Origin: Pseudonocardia bannensis
GTDB taxonomy: Bacteria > Actinomycetota > Actinomycetes > Mycobacteriales > Pseudonocardiaceae
Direction: 5' to 3'
NCBI RefSeq assembly: GCF_012911875.1
Contig: NZ_JAAXKZ010000043.1
Span: 1 to 41,890 of the forward strand
Length of the DNA stretch: 41,890 nucleotides
Position 1 is the first letter of the stretch; each line of letters starts with the position of its first letter. The translations under genes and the position numbers were made by a program. This document shows, in pieces, positions 21,819 to 38,756 of this stretch. The notes beneath the pieces were generated by a model, which was not told the DNA's origin, ran no database searches, and was given only the letters and a program-made list of their open reading frames with translations.

Positions 21819-24341
21819 GTGCGCGTTCCGGTGTCGTGGTTGGCCGACCACGTGAGGGTTGCTGACCCGACCGAGCTGCCCAGCGACCCGGACGAGGTCG
21901 CCGAGGCGTTCGTCCGGGTCGGCCTGGAGGTCGAGGACATCCACCGCGGCCCCGAGCTGACCGGCCCGCTGGTGGTCGGCCGGGTGGCCGAGATCGAGGA
22001 GCTCACCGAGTTCAAGAAGCCGATCCGCTACTGCCAGGTCGAGTTCGGCCCGGGCCTGGACGGCACGCCCGAGCGGCGCGGCATCGTCTGCGGCGCGCAG
22101 AACTTCGCCGTCGGGGACCTCGTCGTGGTCGCGCAGCCCGGTGCGGTGCTGCCCGGCGGGTTCGCGATCTCGGCGCGCAAGACCTACGGCCACGTCTCCG
22201 ACGGCATGATCGCCTCAGCCCGGGAGCTGGGCATCGGCGCCGACCACACCGGAATCCTGGTGCTGCCGCCCGGCACGGCGCAGCCCGGTGACGACGCGAT
22301 CCCGCTGCTGGGGCTCGACGACGCGGTCATCGAGCTGGCTGTCACACCCGACCGCGGGTACTGCTTCGCGGTGCGCGGCCTGGCCCGTGAGCTCGCCGCG
22401 TCGCTCGACGTGGACTTCACCGACCCGGCCACCCGGGTCGAGGTGCCGCGGGAGGACGCGTCGTCCTGGCCGGTACGCATCGAGGACGAGGTCGGTGCCC
22501 CGCGCTACGTCGCGCGCCGGGTGTCGGGGGTCGATCCGTCGGCGCCGACGCCGTGGTGGATGGCCCGCCGGTTGCTGGCAGCCGGGATGCGGCCGATCTC
22601 GCTGACCGTCGACGTCACCAACTACGTGATGCTCGAGCTCGGGCAGCCGCTGCACGCGTTCGACGCGACCCGGCTGTCCGGGGACATCGTGGTGCGGCGG
22701 GCGAAGGAGGGGGAGAAGCTCACCACGCTCGACGACGTGGAGCGCGCCCTCGACCCGGACGACCTGCTGATCACCGACGACTCCGGGCCGATCGCACTGG
22801 CAGGTGTGATGGGCGGGGCGTCGACCGAGATCCCCGCCGTGCACGGGCCTGGCGCCACCGTCGACGTCCTCATCGAGGCCGCGCACTTCGACCCGGCCGT
22901 GATCGCGCGCGCCGCGCGCCGGCACAAGCTGCCCAGTGAGGCGTCGAAGCGGTTCGAGCGGTCGGTCGACCCGCAGCTGCCGCCGATCGCGGCCGAGCGC
23001 GCCGCCCGGCTGCTCGTCGAGCACGGCGGGGGCACGATCGTCCCCGGCCGCACCGATGTCGGCGCCGCGCCGAGGCTCGCCCCGGTCCGGATGCCGCTGG
23101 AGCTGCCCGACCGCACCGCCGGTGTCAGCTACGAGCGCGGCGCGACCGTGCGCCGGCTCGCGCAGATCGGCTGCGCGGTCGAGCTGGACACCGGCCCCGA
23201 CGGGCACGGCCTGGTGGTGGCGTCGCCGCCGTCCTGGCGGCCCGATCTGACCGCCCCGGCCGACCTGGTCGAGGAGGTGCTGAGGCTGGAGGGCTACGAG
23301 ACCATCCCGTCGACACTGCCGGCCGCCCCGGCCGGCCGGGGTCTCACCCCGGCCCAGCGCCGCCGGCGCGCCGTGTCGCGGGCGTTGGCCGAGGCCGGGC
23401 ACGTCGAGGTGGAGCCGTTCCCGTTCGTCGGCGACGCGGTGTGGGACGCGTTCGGCCTCGACGCCGACGACGTGCGTCGCCGCACCGTGCAGGTGCTCAA
23501 CCCGATCGACGCCGAGCGGCCGCGGCTGACGACGACGCTGCTGCCCGGGCTGCTCGACACCCTGGTGCGCAACCGGGCCCGCGGGCTGGAGGACCTCGCC
23601 CTGTACCAGATCGGCCAGGTCGTGCTGCCGCACGCGGAGTCGGTGCCGATGCCCGATCCCGGGGTGACCGAGCGGCCGTCCGACGCCGAGATCGCGCAGA
23701 TCAACGCCGCGCTGCCGGCCCAGCCGGTGCACGTCGGCGTGGTACTGGCCGGCGACCGGGAGCCGCGCGGCTGGTGGGGGCCGGGCCGCCCCGCGAGCTG
23801 GGCCGACGCCATCGAGGCCGCCCGGCTGGTCGGCCAGGCGGCCGGGGTCGAGCTGCGGGTGACCCGGGCCGAGCTGGCGCCGTTCCACCCGGGGCGGGTG
23901 GCCGCGCTGCGGGTCGGTGACTGGGTCGTCGGGCACGCCGGTGAGCTGCACCCCAAGGTGATCGAGGCGCTCGGGCTGCCGCCGCGGACCTCCGCCATGG
24001 AGATCGATCTCGACGCCCTGCCGCTGGACGAGCGCCGGCCGGTTCCGCGGGTGTCGCCGTACCCGCCGATCTCGGTCGACGTCGCGCTGGTGACGGCCGG
24101 GGACGTGCCGGCCGCCGAGGTGGCCGACGCACTGACCGACGGCGGTGGCGAGCTGCTCGAAGAGGTCCGGTTGTTCGACGTCTACACGGGTGAGCAGGTC
24201 GGCGAGGGACGCAAGTCGCTGGCGTTCTCGCTGCGGTTCCGTGCCGACGACCGGACGCTGACCAACGAGGAGGCCAACGCGGCTCGCGACGCGGCGGTCG
24301 CGGTGGCCGCCGAGCGCCACGGAGCCGTCCTGCGCGGCTGA
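21819..24341 (+). CDS. pheT: phenylalanyl-tRNA synthetase beta subunit
   Basis: The beta subunit, 840 aa, carries the tRNA-binding and editing functions. The N-terminal EMAP/OB-type tRNA-binding domain (about 40-160) contains RGIVCGAQNFAVGD. The B3/B4 editing region (about 210-400) contains PISLTVDVTNYVMLELGQPL. The B5 DNA-binding-like domain follows (about 400-490), then the pseudo-catalytic core. The C-terminal ferredoxin-like anticodon-binding domain (about 750-840) has YPPISVDVALV and SLAFSLRFRADDRTL. Start GTG at 21819, with CAGGAG 6 nt upstream. It is co-transcribed with pheS. Confidence 0.97.
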   Translation: MRVPVSWLADHVRVADPTELPSDPDEVAEAFVRVGLEVEDIHRGPELTGPLVVGRVAEIEELTEFKKPIRYCQVEFGPGLDGTPERRGIVCGAQNFAVGDLVVVAQPGAVLPGGFAISARKTYGHVSDGMIASARELGIGADHTGILVLPPGTAQPGDDAIPLLGLDDAVIELAVTPDRGYCFAVRGLARELAASLDVDFTDPATRVEVPREDASSWPVRIEDEVGAPRYVARRVSGVDPSAPTPWWMARRLLAAGMRPISLTVDVTNYVMLELGQPLHAFDATRLSGDIVVRRAKEGEKLTTLDDVERALDPDDLLITDDSGPIALAGVMGGASTEIPAVHGPGATVDVLIEAAHFDPAVIARAARRHKLPSEASKRFERSVDPQLPPIAAERAARLLVEHGGGTIVPGRTDVGAAPRLAPVRMPLELPDRTAGVSYERGATVRRLAQIGCAVELDTGPDGHGLVVASPPSWRPDLTAPADLVEEVLRLEGYETIPSTLPAAPAGRGLTPAQRRRRAVSRALAEAGHVEVEPFPFVGDAVWDAFGLDADDVRRRTVQVLNPIDAERPRLTTTLLPGLLDTLVRNRARGLEDLALYQIGQVVLPHAESVPMPDPGVTERPSDAEIAQINAALPAQPVHVGVVLAGDREPRGWWGPGRPASWADAIEAARLVGQAAGVELRVTRAELAPFHPGRVAALRVGDWVVGHAGELHPKVIEALGLPPRTSAMEIDLDALPLDERRPVPRVSPYPPISVDVALVTAGDVPAAEVADALTDGGGELLEEVRLFDVYTGEQVGEGRKSLAFSLRFRADDRTLTNEEANAARDAAVAVAAERHGAVLRG

Positions 24342-24395
24342 CCTGCCGGTGAGCGGGCGGCGCTGTTCCGGCGACTGTTCCGCGTACGACCGGCG

Positions 24396-24974
24396 TCAGC
24401 GGTCGAGGCGGGCCAGCGCCTGCCGGGCCGCGGCGCGCCACACCTCGTCGGCCGGGCCGCGGTCCCGCAGCACGATGATCGTCACCAGGTACCGGGGGCT
24501 CGCGAGCTGCAGCGTCGGCCCGCTCCCGGTGTCGACCAGCGCCGCCGCCTCGCCCGCGCCGGGCAGGTCACGGCGCCGACCCGCGGGCGCGGCCCGGACG
24601 AAGTCCGCAGGGGTGCCGGTCCGGACGGTGTAGACGTTGATCGCGCCGATCGGCGTGGGAAAGCCCTCCGCGGCGTGCGCCCAGCAACTCGTGCCGCTGG
24701 AACCGTCGCCGCGGTGGACGGTCAGGTTCTCCGGCTCGAGCACAGGCTCGCCGAGCAGGGCGGCGAACTGGGTTGCGTCGAGCAGGCACTCGTCGGAGAC
24801 CACGTCGGCGTCCAGCCCGGTGCGCGGCCCGGCCGGTGCGACTCCACGGGTGGTCGCGGACGGCGGCCCGGCGGCTGCCGCGGGAACGCCGTCGACGGTG
24901 TGGGTGCAGCCCGGCGTGACCAGGGCGGCCAGGACCGCCATCCCGTACAGCGTGCTCGCCGTTCCCCGTCCCAT
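24396..24974 (-). CDS. DUF3558-type secreted lipoprotein
   Basis: A 192-aa exported protein. A hydrophobic N-terminus (about residues 7-20, LYGMAVLAALVTPGC) ends at Cys22, which would be lipidated, although VTPGC is a weak lipobox. The body has the DUF3558 features found in actinobacterial envelope proteins: a CLLDATQFAALLG segment, a central SSGTSCWAH with the second Cys, and a C-terminal VTIIVLRDR strand. Function is unknown. The ATG at 24974 has no Shine-Dalgarno, but TACCGT lies 7 nt upstream, so it is probably leaderless. It converges on pheT. Confidence 0.72.
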   Translation of the reverse strand: MGRGTASTLYGMAVLAALVTPGCTHTVDGVPAAAAGPPSATTRGVAPAGPRTGLDADVVSDECLLDATQFAALLGEPVLEPENLTVHRGDGSSGTSCWAHAAEGFPTPIGAINVYTVRTGTPADFVRAAPAGRRRDLPGAGEAAALVDTGSGPTLQLASPRYLVTIIVLRDRGPADEVWRAAARQALARLDR

Positions 24975-24981
24975 CGCCCGG

Positions 24982-24987
24982 ACGGTA
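24982..24987 (-). promoter_or_regulatory. -10 element for the DUF3558 lipoprotein gene
   Basis: TACCGT on the minus strand, 7 nt before the ATG at 24974, fits the TANNNT pattern of leaderless actinobacterial genes. No -35 is evident. Confidence 0.35.
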
Positions 24988-25035
24988 GCGGGGGGACATC
25001 GCTCGCGCGGCCGTTTGCGGGTAGTGCGGCCCGGC

Positions 25036-25768
25036 CGGGCAATCCTGCAGAGCGGCGCCGCACACCACGTGCTGACCTCCGCCACCGCCTCGCGGGTCAC
25101 CGGGTACCTCGCCGAGCAGCTCGGGGCCCCGGCCGCCCGGGAGTCGCCGGCCGCGATCCCACCGGCTGAGCTGGTGCGCGCCCAGCGGGCGCCGGCCGCG
25201 CAGTTCCAGGCCGCCCCGGATCCGGCGAAGTGGGGTGAGATCGCCGCAAACGCTTGTTCCTGGTCCCGACCGGGGTCGCCGACGCGATCACCGACGGTGC
25301 CCTCGCCGCCGTCGCGGCGGGCTACCGGCTGCCGCCCGGCACGCTCGACCGCTACTGCGCGGCCCGCCCGGACGCCACCCCCGGCGTGCTGCTGGCCGAC
25401 GTGATGACCGATTTCTGCTATCGACTTCCGGCCGTCCGGCTCGCCGAGGCGCATCGCGGCGCGCACGTCTACGAGTTCCACCGGGACTCGCCGGCCTACG
25501 GCGGCCGGCTCGGGAGTGCCACGCTCTCGAGCTGCCGTTCGTCTTCGACACCCCGGACGTCCCGGGCGCCCGGGCCCTGGTCGGCGCCGCCCCGCCCCAG
25601 GCGCTCGCCGACGCGATGCACCGGGCGTGGGTGGCGTTCGCGACGACCGGCGACCCGGGGCGGCCGGCGTACGGGGACGCGCGGACGGTGCGGAGCTTCG
25701 GCACCACGGCGGAGACCGTCGACGACCCGCGCGGTGACCTGCGGGAGTTGTCGGCCGGACTCCGCTGA
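25036..25768 (+). pseudogene. C-terminal half of a para-nitrobenzyl-type carboxylesterase, frameshifted
   Basis: The remnant begins just after the lost nucleophile region, with AILQSGAAHHVLTSATASRV. It runs to GEIAAN, loses about 40 residues, and continues in a second frame from LFLVPTGVADAITDG to YEFHRDSPAYGGRLG. Near 25511 a one-base indel switches to a third frame with ECHALELPFVFD, which holds the usual catalytic His. The last part, up to the TGA at 25768, is well preserved. With the GESAGG serine missing and two breaks, no active esterase can be made. Confidence 0.85.
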
Positions 25769-25952
25769 CGTCGCGCGACCGGTGCCGCCCACCGGGGCCG
25801 GTCGACTCGCCCTGCCGGGGTGATGCGGTGGCCTGGCCGGCGGTGAAGGCTGCCGTGACGGCGAGCGGGCAGCGCATGAGGAAGCTCCATCCGTGCAGTG
25901 CGCGTCGTCGGCGTGGCCGGCTGGAGGCCCGAGCGGGATCGAGGTGGGCCGG

Positions 25953-26981
25953 ATGCCGCAGCTCGCGGAGGACGCGCTCGGCGTAGCCCTCGAGGTGCAG
26001 CAGATCGCGACGGCGTCGGCCTGCTCGGTGGCGCATCGGGCGAAGGCGTTGCCGGAGCCTCTGCGCCGGCTGGTGCCGTTCGAAGCCAGCTGGCTCGCGC
26101 TGCTGGACCCGGACTCGAGGACGTTCGTCCCGTTGGTCATCGACGGGTACGACGAGCGGATCCATCGGCGCCTGGGAGGGCCGGACGCCGTCGCCGAGGT
26201 GGAGCTCGCGGGTCTGGATCCGACATGTCCGGCGCGCCGCATCCGGGCCCTGCCGGTTCCCGCCCACGAGGTGCGGTCCCGGGCGGACTACCTGTGGCCC
26301 GCAGGGTTCCGGGAGGCTCTGGGCGTGGGGCTGTTCACCGCCGACGACCGCCATGTGGGGGTGCTCGGGCTGAACACGGACACGATCGCCCATCCCACCG
26401 ACGAGGCGCGCGACCTGATCGGGCTGCTGGCGTCGACGATCGCGGCCGCGCTGGACCCGGCCCGCACAGTGACGGTGGCCGCCCGGGCGGTGCGCGGCGC
26501 CCCGGGCGGCGGCGTGCTCACCCGCGCCGGCAGTGTCCTGCCGTTGACAGGTCTGCCCGATCACCCGTTGCTGAGCCCGGGCTCGACGCTGCTCCCCGTG
26601 GTCGCCGGGCTGGCCGAGGGCGGGTCGCAGTACGCGTCGTTCCTGTGCCCGTACCTCAACCGTTCGGTGCTGGCCCTACGGCGGATCACGGTGCTGGGCT
26701 GCGCCGACGAGCCGCCGCACTTCCTGTGTGCGGCGATCGTCGTGTCCGATGTCGGGGAGCGGCGCGGGCTGACCGTCACCCAACTGGAACTGCTGGGGAT
26801 GCTCCTGGCCGAATGGCCCGACGGGCGTGTCGCCGCCGCGCTCGATGTCTCCGAGCGGGAGCTCACCGGTTACATCGACCACGCGGCGTCGAGGCTCGGT
26901 ACTCCGCACCGCGGGGTCGCCCTGATCCGCGCGTTCACCCGGGGCCTCGACATCCCGCCCGGTCTCGGCGACCCGGCATGA
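25953..26981 (+). CDS. GAF-like sensor / LuxR-type HTH regulator, copy 1 of a tandem pair
   Basis: A 342-aa probable transcription factor. The N-terminal half (about 10-165) has the pattern of a GAF sensor, including SWLALLDPDSRTF, PAGFREALGVGLF and HVGVLGLNTDT. The middle domain has no recognised motif. The C-terminal LuxR-type helix-turn-helix (about 270-325) reads LTVTQLELLGMLLAEW followed by RVAAALDVSERELTGYI. I chose the ATG at 25953 because GAGGTG lies 6 nt upstream; a GTG at 25893 is less supported. No receiver domain is present, so it is not a response regulator. The ligand is unknown. The next gene, 12 bp on, is a diverged paralogue. Confidence 0.75.
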   Translation: MPQLAEDALGVALEVQQIATASACSVAHRAKALPEPLRRLVPFEASWLALLDPDSRTFVPLVIDGYDERIHRRLGGPDAVAEVELAGLDPTCPARRIRALPVPAHEVRSRADYLWPAGFREALGVGLFTADDRHVGVLGLNTDTIAHPTDEARDLIGLLASTIAAALDPARTVTVAARAVRGAPGGGVLTRAGSVLPLTGLPDHPLLSPGSTLLPVVAGLAEGGSQYASFLCPYLNRSVLALRRITVLGCADEPPHFLCAAIVVSDVGERRGLTVTQLELLGMLLAEWPDGRVAAALDVSERELTGYIDHAASRLGTPHRGVALIRAFTRGLDIPPGLGDPA

Positions 26982-26993
26982 CAGGAGGCCGAG

Positions 26994-28031
26994 ATGGTCG
27001 GAGCAGGCGGGTTCGGGCCGACGGCCGCCGCGATCGCAGCCGAGGTCGCAGGGATCGCCGCGGCGCCGGCCGGCATCCAGCAACGGGCCGAGGCCCTGCT
27101 GGAGCCGCTGCACCGGGTGATGCCGTTCCAGGCCGGCTTCCTGGCGTTGCTCGATCCCGAGCAAGCGGAACACCGCACCCTCGTCATGAACGGCTACGAC
27201 GTGGCGACACAGCGCTACCTCACCGGCCGGGCGCTGCTCGAGGACGTGGAACGAGCCGGTCTCGGTCGGCCGTGTCCACCGATGCGGCTGCAGGACTGCC
27301 CGATCCCTCCGGAGGAGTTCCTCGTCTGGGTCGAGCATCTCGCGCCCGCCGGGTTCCGCGAGGCCATGGGAGTCGGCCTCTATTCACCACGCGGCACCTA
27401 TCGGGGGTTGCTGGTCCTGCACACCGACACCGCGGCGTACGCCACCGACGGGGCGCGTGAGCTCGCCGGACGACTGGCGCCCGCGATCGCCCATGCGGTC
27501 GACCCGATGCGCGAGGTCACCACCTTGGCCCGGACCGTTCGCGGCGCGGTGGCCGGAGTGGTGGTCACCCGCTCCGGGCAGGTGTCGCCGCTCGGCGACA
27601 TGCCCGGCCACCCGCTGCTGCGGGCCCGTTCGGCCGTGGTTCTCACTGCCGCCCGGCACCTCGACGACGGGGCCGACCGCGCCCGGTTCCTGACGCCGGA
27701 CGAAGGCAACCGCCTGCTGCAGGTCACGGCGTTGAGGTGCCCGCCCCAGCCCCCGCACCACCTGTGGGCCGTCGTCCTGCTCTCCCCGCCCGCAGACCTG
27801 CACGGCCTGACCCCGTTCGACCTCACCATCCTCGGACTGCTCATCGAGGGCCGGCCCGACTGGCGCATCGCCGCCTGGCTGCAACTGGCCGAGGGCACCG
27901 TGACCGGACGGATCCCGCACATCGCCGCCAGGCTGGGCGTCACCGACCGGGCGCTGCTCATCAGCCGGGCAGCGCGGCTCGGGGTCTACATTCCGCGGGC
28001 GCTGATGAAGCGCCGGGGGACGGCAGCCTGA
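26994..28031 (+). CDS. GAF-like sensor / LuxR-type HTH regulator, copy 2 of a tandem pair
   Basis: A 345-aa paralogue of the gene before it, with the same order. The GAF-like N-terminus includes AGFLALLDPEQAEHRTL, LAPAGFREAMGVGLY and YRGLLVLHTDT. A middle domain follows with HPLLRARSAVVL. The C-terminal HTH (about 272-330) reads LTPFDLTILGLLIEGRPDWR then IAAWLQLAEGTVTGRI. AGGAGG precedes the ATG, and the 12-bp gap shows co-transcription. The two proteins share many aligned short blocks but have clearly diverged, so the duplication looks old. Targets are unknown. It converges on the LLM oxidoreductase gene 17 bp away. Confidence 0.75.
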   Translation: MVGAGGFGPTAAAIAAEVAGIAAAPAGIQQRAEALLEPLHRVMPFQAGFLALLDPEQAEHRTLVMNGYDVATQRYLTGRALLEDVERAGLGRPCPPMRLQDCPIPPEEFLVWVEHLAPAGFREAMGVGLYSPRGTYRGLLVLHTDTAAYATDGARELAGRLAPAIAHAVDPMREVTTLARTVRGAVAGVVVTRSGQVSPLGDMPGHPLLRARSAVVLTAARHLDDGADRARFLTPDEGNRLLQVTALRCPPQPPHHLWAVVLLSPPADLHGLTPFDLTILGLLIEGRPDWRIAAWLQLAEGTVTGRIPHIAARLGVTDRALLISRAARLGVYIPRALMKRRGTAA

Positions 28032-28048
28032 GAGCCCCCCGGGGCGGT

Positions 28049-29095
28049 TCAGCCCGTCGCTGCGGGCGCGGTCTCCCGGCGGGCGACCTCCGCCCGCACG
28101 ATCGGAGCGACCTCGGTCCCCAGCAGCTCGATCGCCCGCATGACGTCGCGGTGCGCGACGGTGCCGAGCGCGAGCTGGGTGAGCGAGCGCTGGTGGCCGA
28201 AGATCTCGTGCTGGAACAGGATCTTCTCGGCCACCTCCTCCGGGCTGCCCACCGCCATTGCGCCGCGCAGCCCGGTCTGCGCCACGAAGTCGGCCCGGGT
28301 GCTCGGTGGCCAGCCGCGCTCGCGACCGATCCGGTTCATCACCTCGGCGTGACCGGGGTGGTACTGCGCGATCGCGGCCTCGCGGGTCTCGGCGACGAAG
28401 CCGTGGGTGTTGAGGCTGACCGGCAGGTCGGTGTGCCCGGACCGGCGCGCGGCCTCGCGGTACAGCTCGACGAGCGGAGCGAACCGCTCGGGTTGCCCGC
28501 CGATGATGGCCACGGCCAGCGGAAGTCCGAGTGCGCCGGCGCGGACCACCGACTGCGGGTTGCCCCCGACGGCCACCCACACCGGCAGCGGGTCCTGGAT
28601 GGGGCGTGGGTGCACGGGCTGGTCGGTCAGCGCGGGGCAGTGCCGGCCCGACCACGTCACGCGCTCGTGGGAGCGGAGCGCGAGCAGCAGGTCGAGCTTC
28701 TCGGCGAACAGCTCGTCGTAGTCGGACAGGTCGTGACCGAACAGCGGGAACGACTCGATGAACGACCCGCGCCCGGCCATGATCTCCGCGCGTCCCCCGG
28801 AGAGCAGGTCCAGGGTGGCGAACTGCTGGAACACGCGCACCGGATCGTCCGAGCTCAGCACACTGACGGCGCTGGTCAGCCGGATGCGGCTCGTCCGCTC
28901 GGCCGCCGCGGCCAGGATCATCGCCGGCGCCGACGCGGCGTAGTCGGCGCGGTGGTGCTCCCCGACGCCGAACACGTCCAACCCGACCTCGTCGGCCAGC
29001 GCGATCTCCTCGACGACCTCGCGCACCCGCTGGGCCGGGCCGATGCCGCCGGGTTCCGGATCGACGTCCGCGAACGTGTACACACCGATCTCCAC
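28049..29095 (-). CDS. LLM class flavin-dependent oxidoreductase (luciferase-like)
   Basis: A 348-aa TIM-barrel protein of the bacterial luciferase-like monooxygenase family, which uses FMN or F420. Family features are the N-terminal [25 protein letters not shown] with its [24 protein letters not shown], and [33 protein letters not shown] is the phosphate-binding strand. The substrate is unknown. The GTG at 29095 has no Shine-Dalgarno; a near-leaderless start is possible. It starts 2 bp from the divergent NUDIX frame. Confidence 0.9.
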   Translation of the reverse strand: MEIGVYTFADVDPEPGGIGPAQRVREVVEEIALADEVGLDVFGVGEHHRADYAASAPAMILAAAAERTSRIRLTSAVSVLSSDDPVRVFQQFATLDLLSGGRAEIMAGRGSFIESFPLFGHDLSDYDELFAEKLDLLLALRSHERVTWSGRHCPALTDQPVHPRPIQDPLPVWVAVGGNPQSVVRAGALGLPLAVAIIGGQPERFAPLVELYREAARRSGHTDLPVSLNTHGFVAETREAAIAQYHPGHAEVMNRIGRERGWPPSTRADFVAQTGLRGAMAVGSPEEVAEKILFQHEIFGHQRSLTQLALGTVAHRDVMRAIELLGTEVAPIVRAEVARRETAPAATG

Positions 29096-29097
29096 GC

Positions 29098-29610
29098 TTG
29101 ATCCAAGCCGCGGGGCTGCTCGATCATTCCCGGCTACGGTCTGAGGCCACGACCACGCCCCGCATCCGCACGCTCGCGCTCGCCATCGTGGGGCGGGGTG
29201 CGGATCTGCTCGTCTCCGAGGGCCACGACCCGATCGAGGGCCAGGCGTTCTACCGGCCGCTCGGCGGCGGCGTCGAGTTCGGGGAGCCCGTCGCGGATGC
29301 GCTGCGCCGTGAGATGCGCGAGGAGCTCGCCGTCGAGCTCGACGGGATCGAGCCGGTGGGGGTGCTCGAGAACATCGTCACCTACGCCGGCTGTCCCGGG
29401 GCACGAGATCGTCCTGGCCCGCACCGCCGACCTGACGGACCGGTCGCTCTACGAGCGCGACGTCGTCGGGGTCGTGCTCGACGAGGGCGGTCCGGTCAGC
29501 TGGCAGCCGCGCGCGGCGTTCCGCGACGGCACCGCGCGGTCTACCCCGAGGGCCTGCTCGACCTGCTGGACCGGCACGAGTGCGGCCGCCCACCGACCAC
29601 GGGTGCCTGA
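29098..29610 (+). pseudogene. NUDIX hydrolase gene with two compensating frameshifts
   Basis: Family members hydrolyse nucleoside diphosphates linked to another group. The N-terminal part is normal ([13 protein letters not shown], then the Nudix box [18 protein letters not shown] followed by REELAVEL). At about 29395, in a CCCGGGG run, the true frame shifts by one: GHEIVLARTADLTDRSLYER continues in the +1 frame. Near 29540 it returns, and VYPEGLLDLLDRHE ends in the first frame. The open frame is unbroken, but about 45 central residues are read as Arg-rich nonsense. No good start codon lies near the expected N-terminus; TTG at 29098 is the only upstream option. Sequencing error is possible. 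Confidence 0.72.
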
Positions 29611-29691
29611 CCACCCCCGTCCGCGCCGGTCCTGATGCTCCGGGTGGGATGCTGAACGACGGGGACGGCGAACCGCTGTGACGGAATCGGT

Positions 29692-31887
<2,196 letters not shown>

Positions 31888-31904
<17 letters not shown>

Positions 31905-32795
31905 GCCCGAACTGACGGGGTCCGCGCTGCGGCTCAAGCGCGCGGGTGAGAAGGCGGGCGTGCTGGCCGAGGCGCTGCCCTGGCTGCAGCGCTTCCACGA
32001 CCAGATCGTCGTGGTCAAGTACGGCGGCAACGCCATGGTCGACGACGAGCTCAAGCAGGCCTTCGCGCAGGACATGGTGTTCCTGCGCCTGGCCGGCATC
32101 CACCCGGTCGTCGTGCACGGCGGCGGGCCGCAGATCACCGCCATGCTCGACCGGCTCGGGTTGCCGGGGGAGTTCCGCGGCGGCCTGCGGGTGACCACCC
32201 CGGAGACCATCGACGTGGTGCGCATGGTGCTGGTCGGCCAGGTCGGCCGGGAGCTGGTCGGGCTGATCAACCAGCACGGGCCGTACGCGGTCGGGCTCTC
32301 GGGCGAGGACGCGGGGCTGTTCACCGCGGAGAAGCGCACCGCGCTGGTCGACGGCGAGACGGTGGACATCGGCCTGGTCGGCGACGTCGTGCAGGTCAAC
32401 CCCGATGCCGTGCTCGACATCGTCCGGGCCGGACGCATCCCGGTCGTCGCCGGCGTCGCCCCGGACGTCGACGGCACCGTCTACAACATCAACGCCGACA
32501 GCGCGGCGGCCGCGCTCGCGGGCGCCCTCGGTGCGGCGAAGCTCGTGGTGCTCACCGACGTCGAGGGCCTGTACGCGAACTACCCGGACCCCGAGTCGGT
32601 GATCAGCGAGCTGACCGCCGACCAGCTCGAGCCCATGCTCCCCGACCTGGAGAGCGGCATGGCGCCGAAGATGGAGGCCTGCCTGCGCGCGGTACGCGGC
32701 GGGGTCGGGCGGGCGCACGTGATCGACGGGCGGGTACCGCACTCGGTACTGCTCGAGGTCTTCACCAGCGAGGGAGTCGGAACGATGGTGATCCC

Positions 32796-32799
<4 letters not shown>
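31888..32799 (+). CDS. argB: acetylglutamate kinase
   Basis: It phosphorylates N-acetylglutamate with ATP, step two of the pathway. The enzyme is 303 aa, from the amino acid kinase family. Motifs are [10 protein letters not shown] (phosphate binding), [11 protein letters not shown] (substrate loop) and [20 protein letters not shown] (nucleotide and substrate site). It also has the N-terminal helix [11 protein letters not shown] found in arginine-sensitive hexameric kinases, so feedback inhibition by arginine is likely. GTG at 31888 lies after GGAGGAG and overlaps argJ by 17 nt; its stop overlaps the argD start (ATGA). Confidence 0.96.
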
Positions 32800-35483
<2,684 letters not shown>

Positions 35484-35484
35484 C

Positions 35485-38733
<3,249 letters not shown>

Positions 38734-38737
<4 letters not shown>

Positions 38738-38752
38738 GGATGCCTAACCTTC
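38734..38752 (+). promoter_or_regulatory. IdeR/DtxR iron box and -10 of the siderophore-binding protein gene
   Basis: GTAGGGATGCCTAACCTTC matches 12 of 19 bases of the IdeR/DtxR consensus palindrome, with the right half CCTAACCT nearly complete. It also contains TAACCT (38745-38750), a good -10 that lies 6 nt before the GTG at 38757. Iron-loaded repressor would therefore block transcription, and the mRNA would be leaderless. Confidence 0.65.
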
Positions 38753-38756
38753 ATTC

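Noticed and set aside
22215..24320. 701-aa minus-strand frame opposite pheT
   Set aside because: Antisense shadow; no start signal and no recognisable domain.
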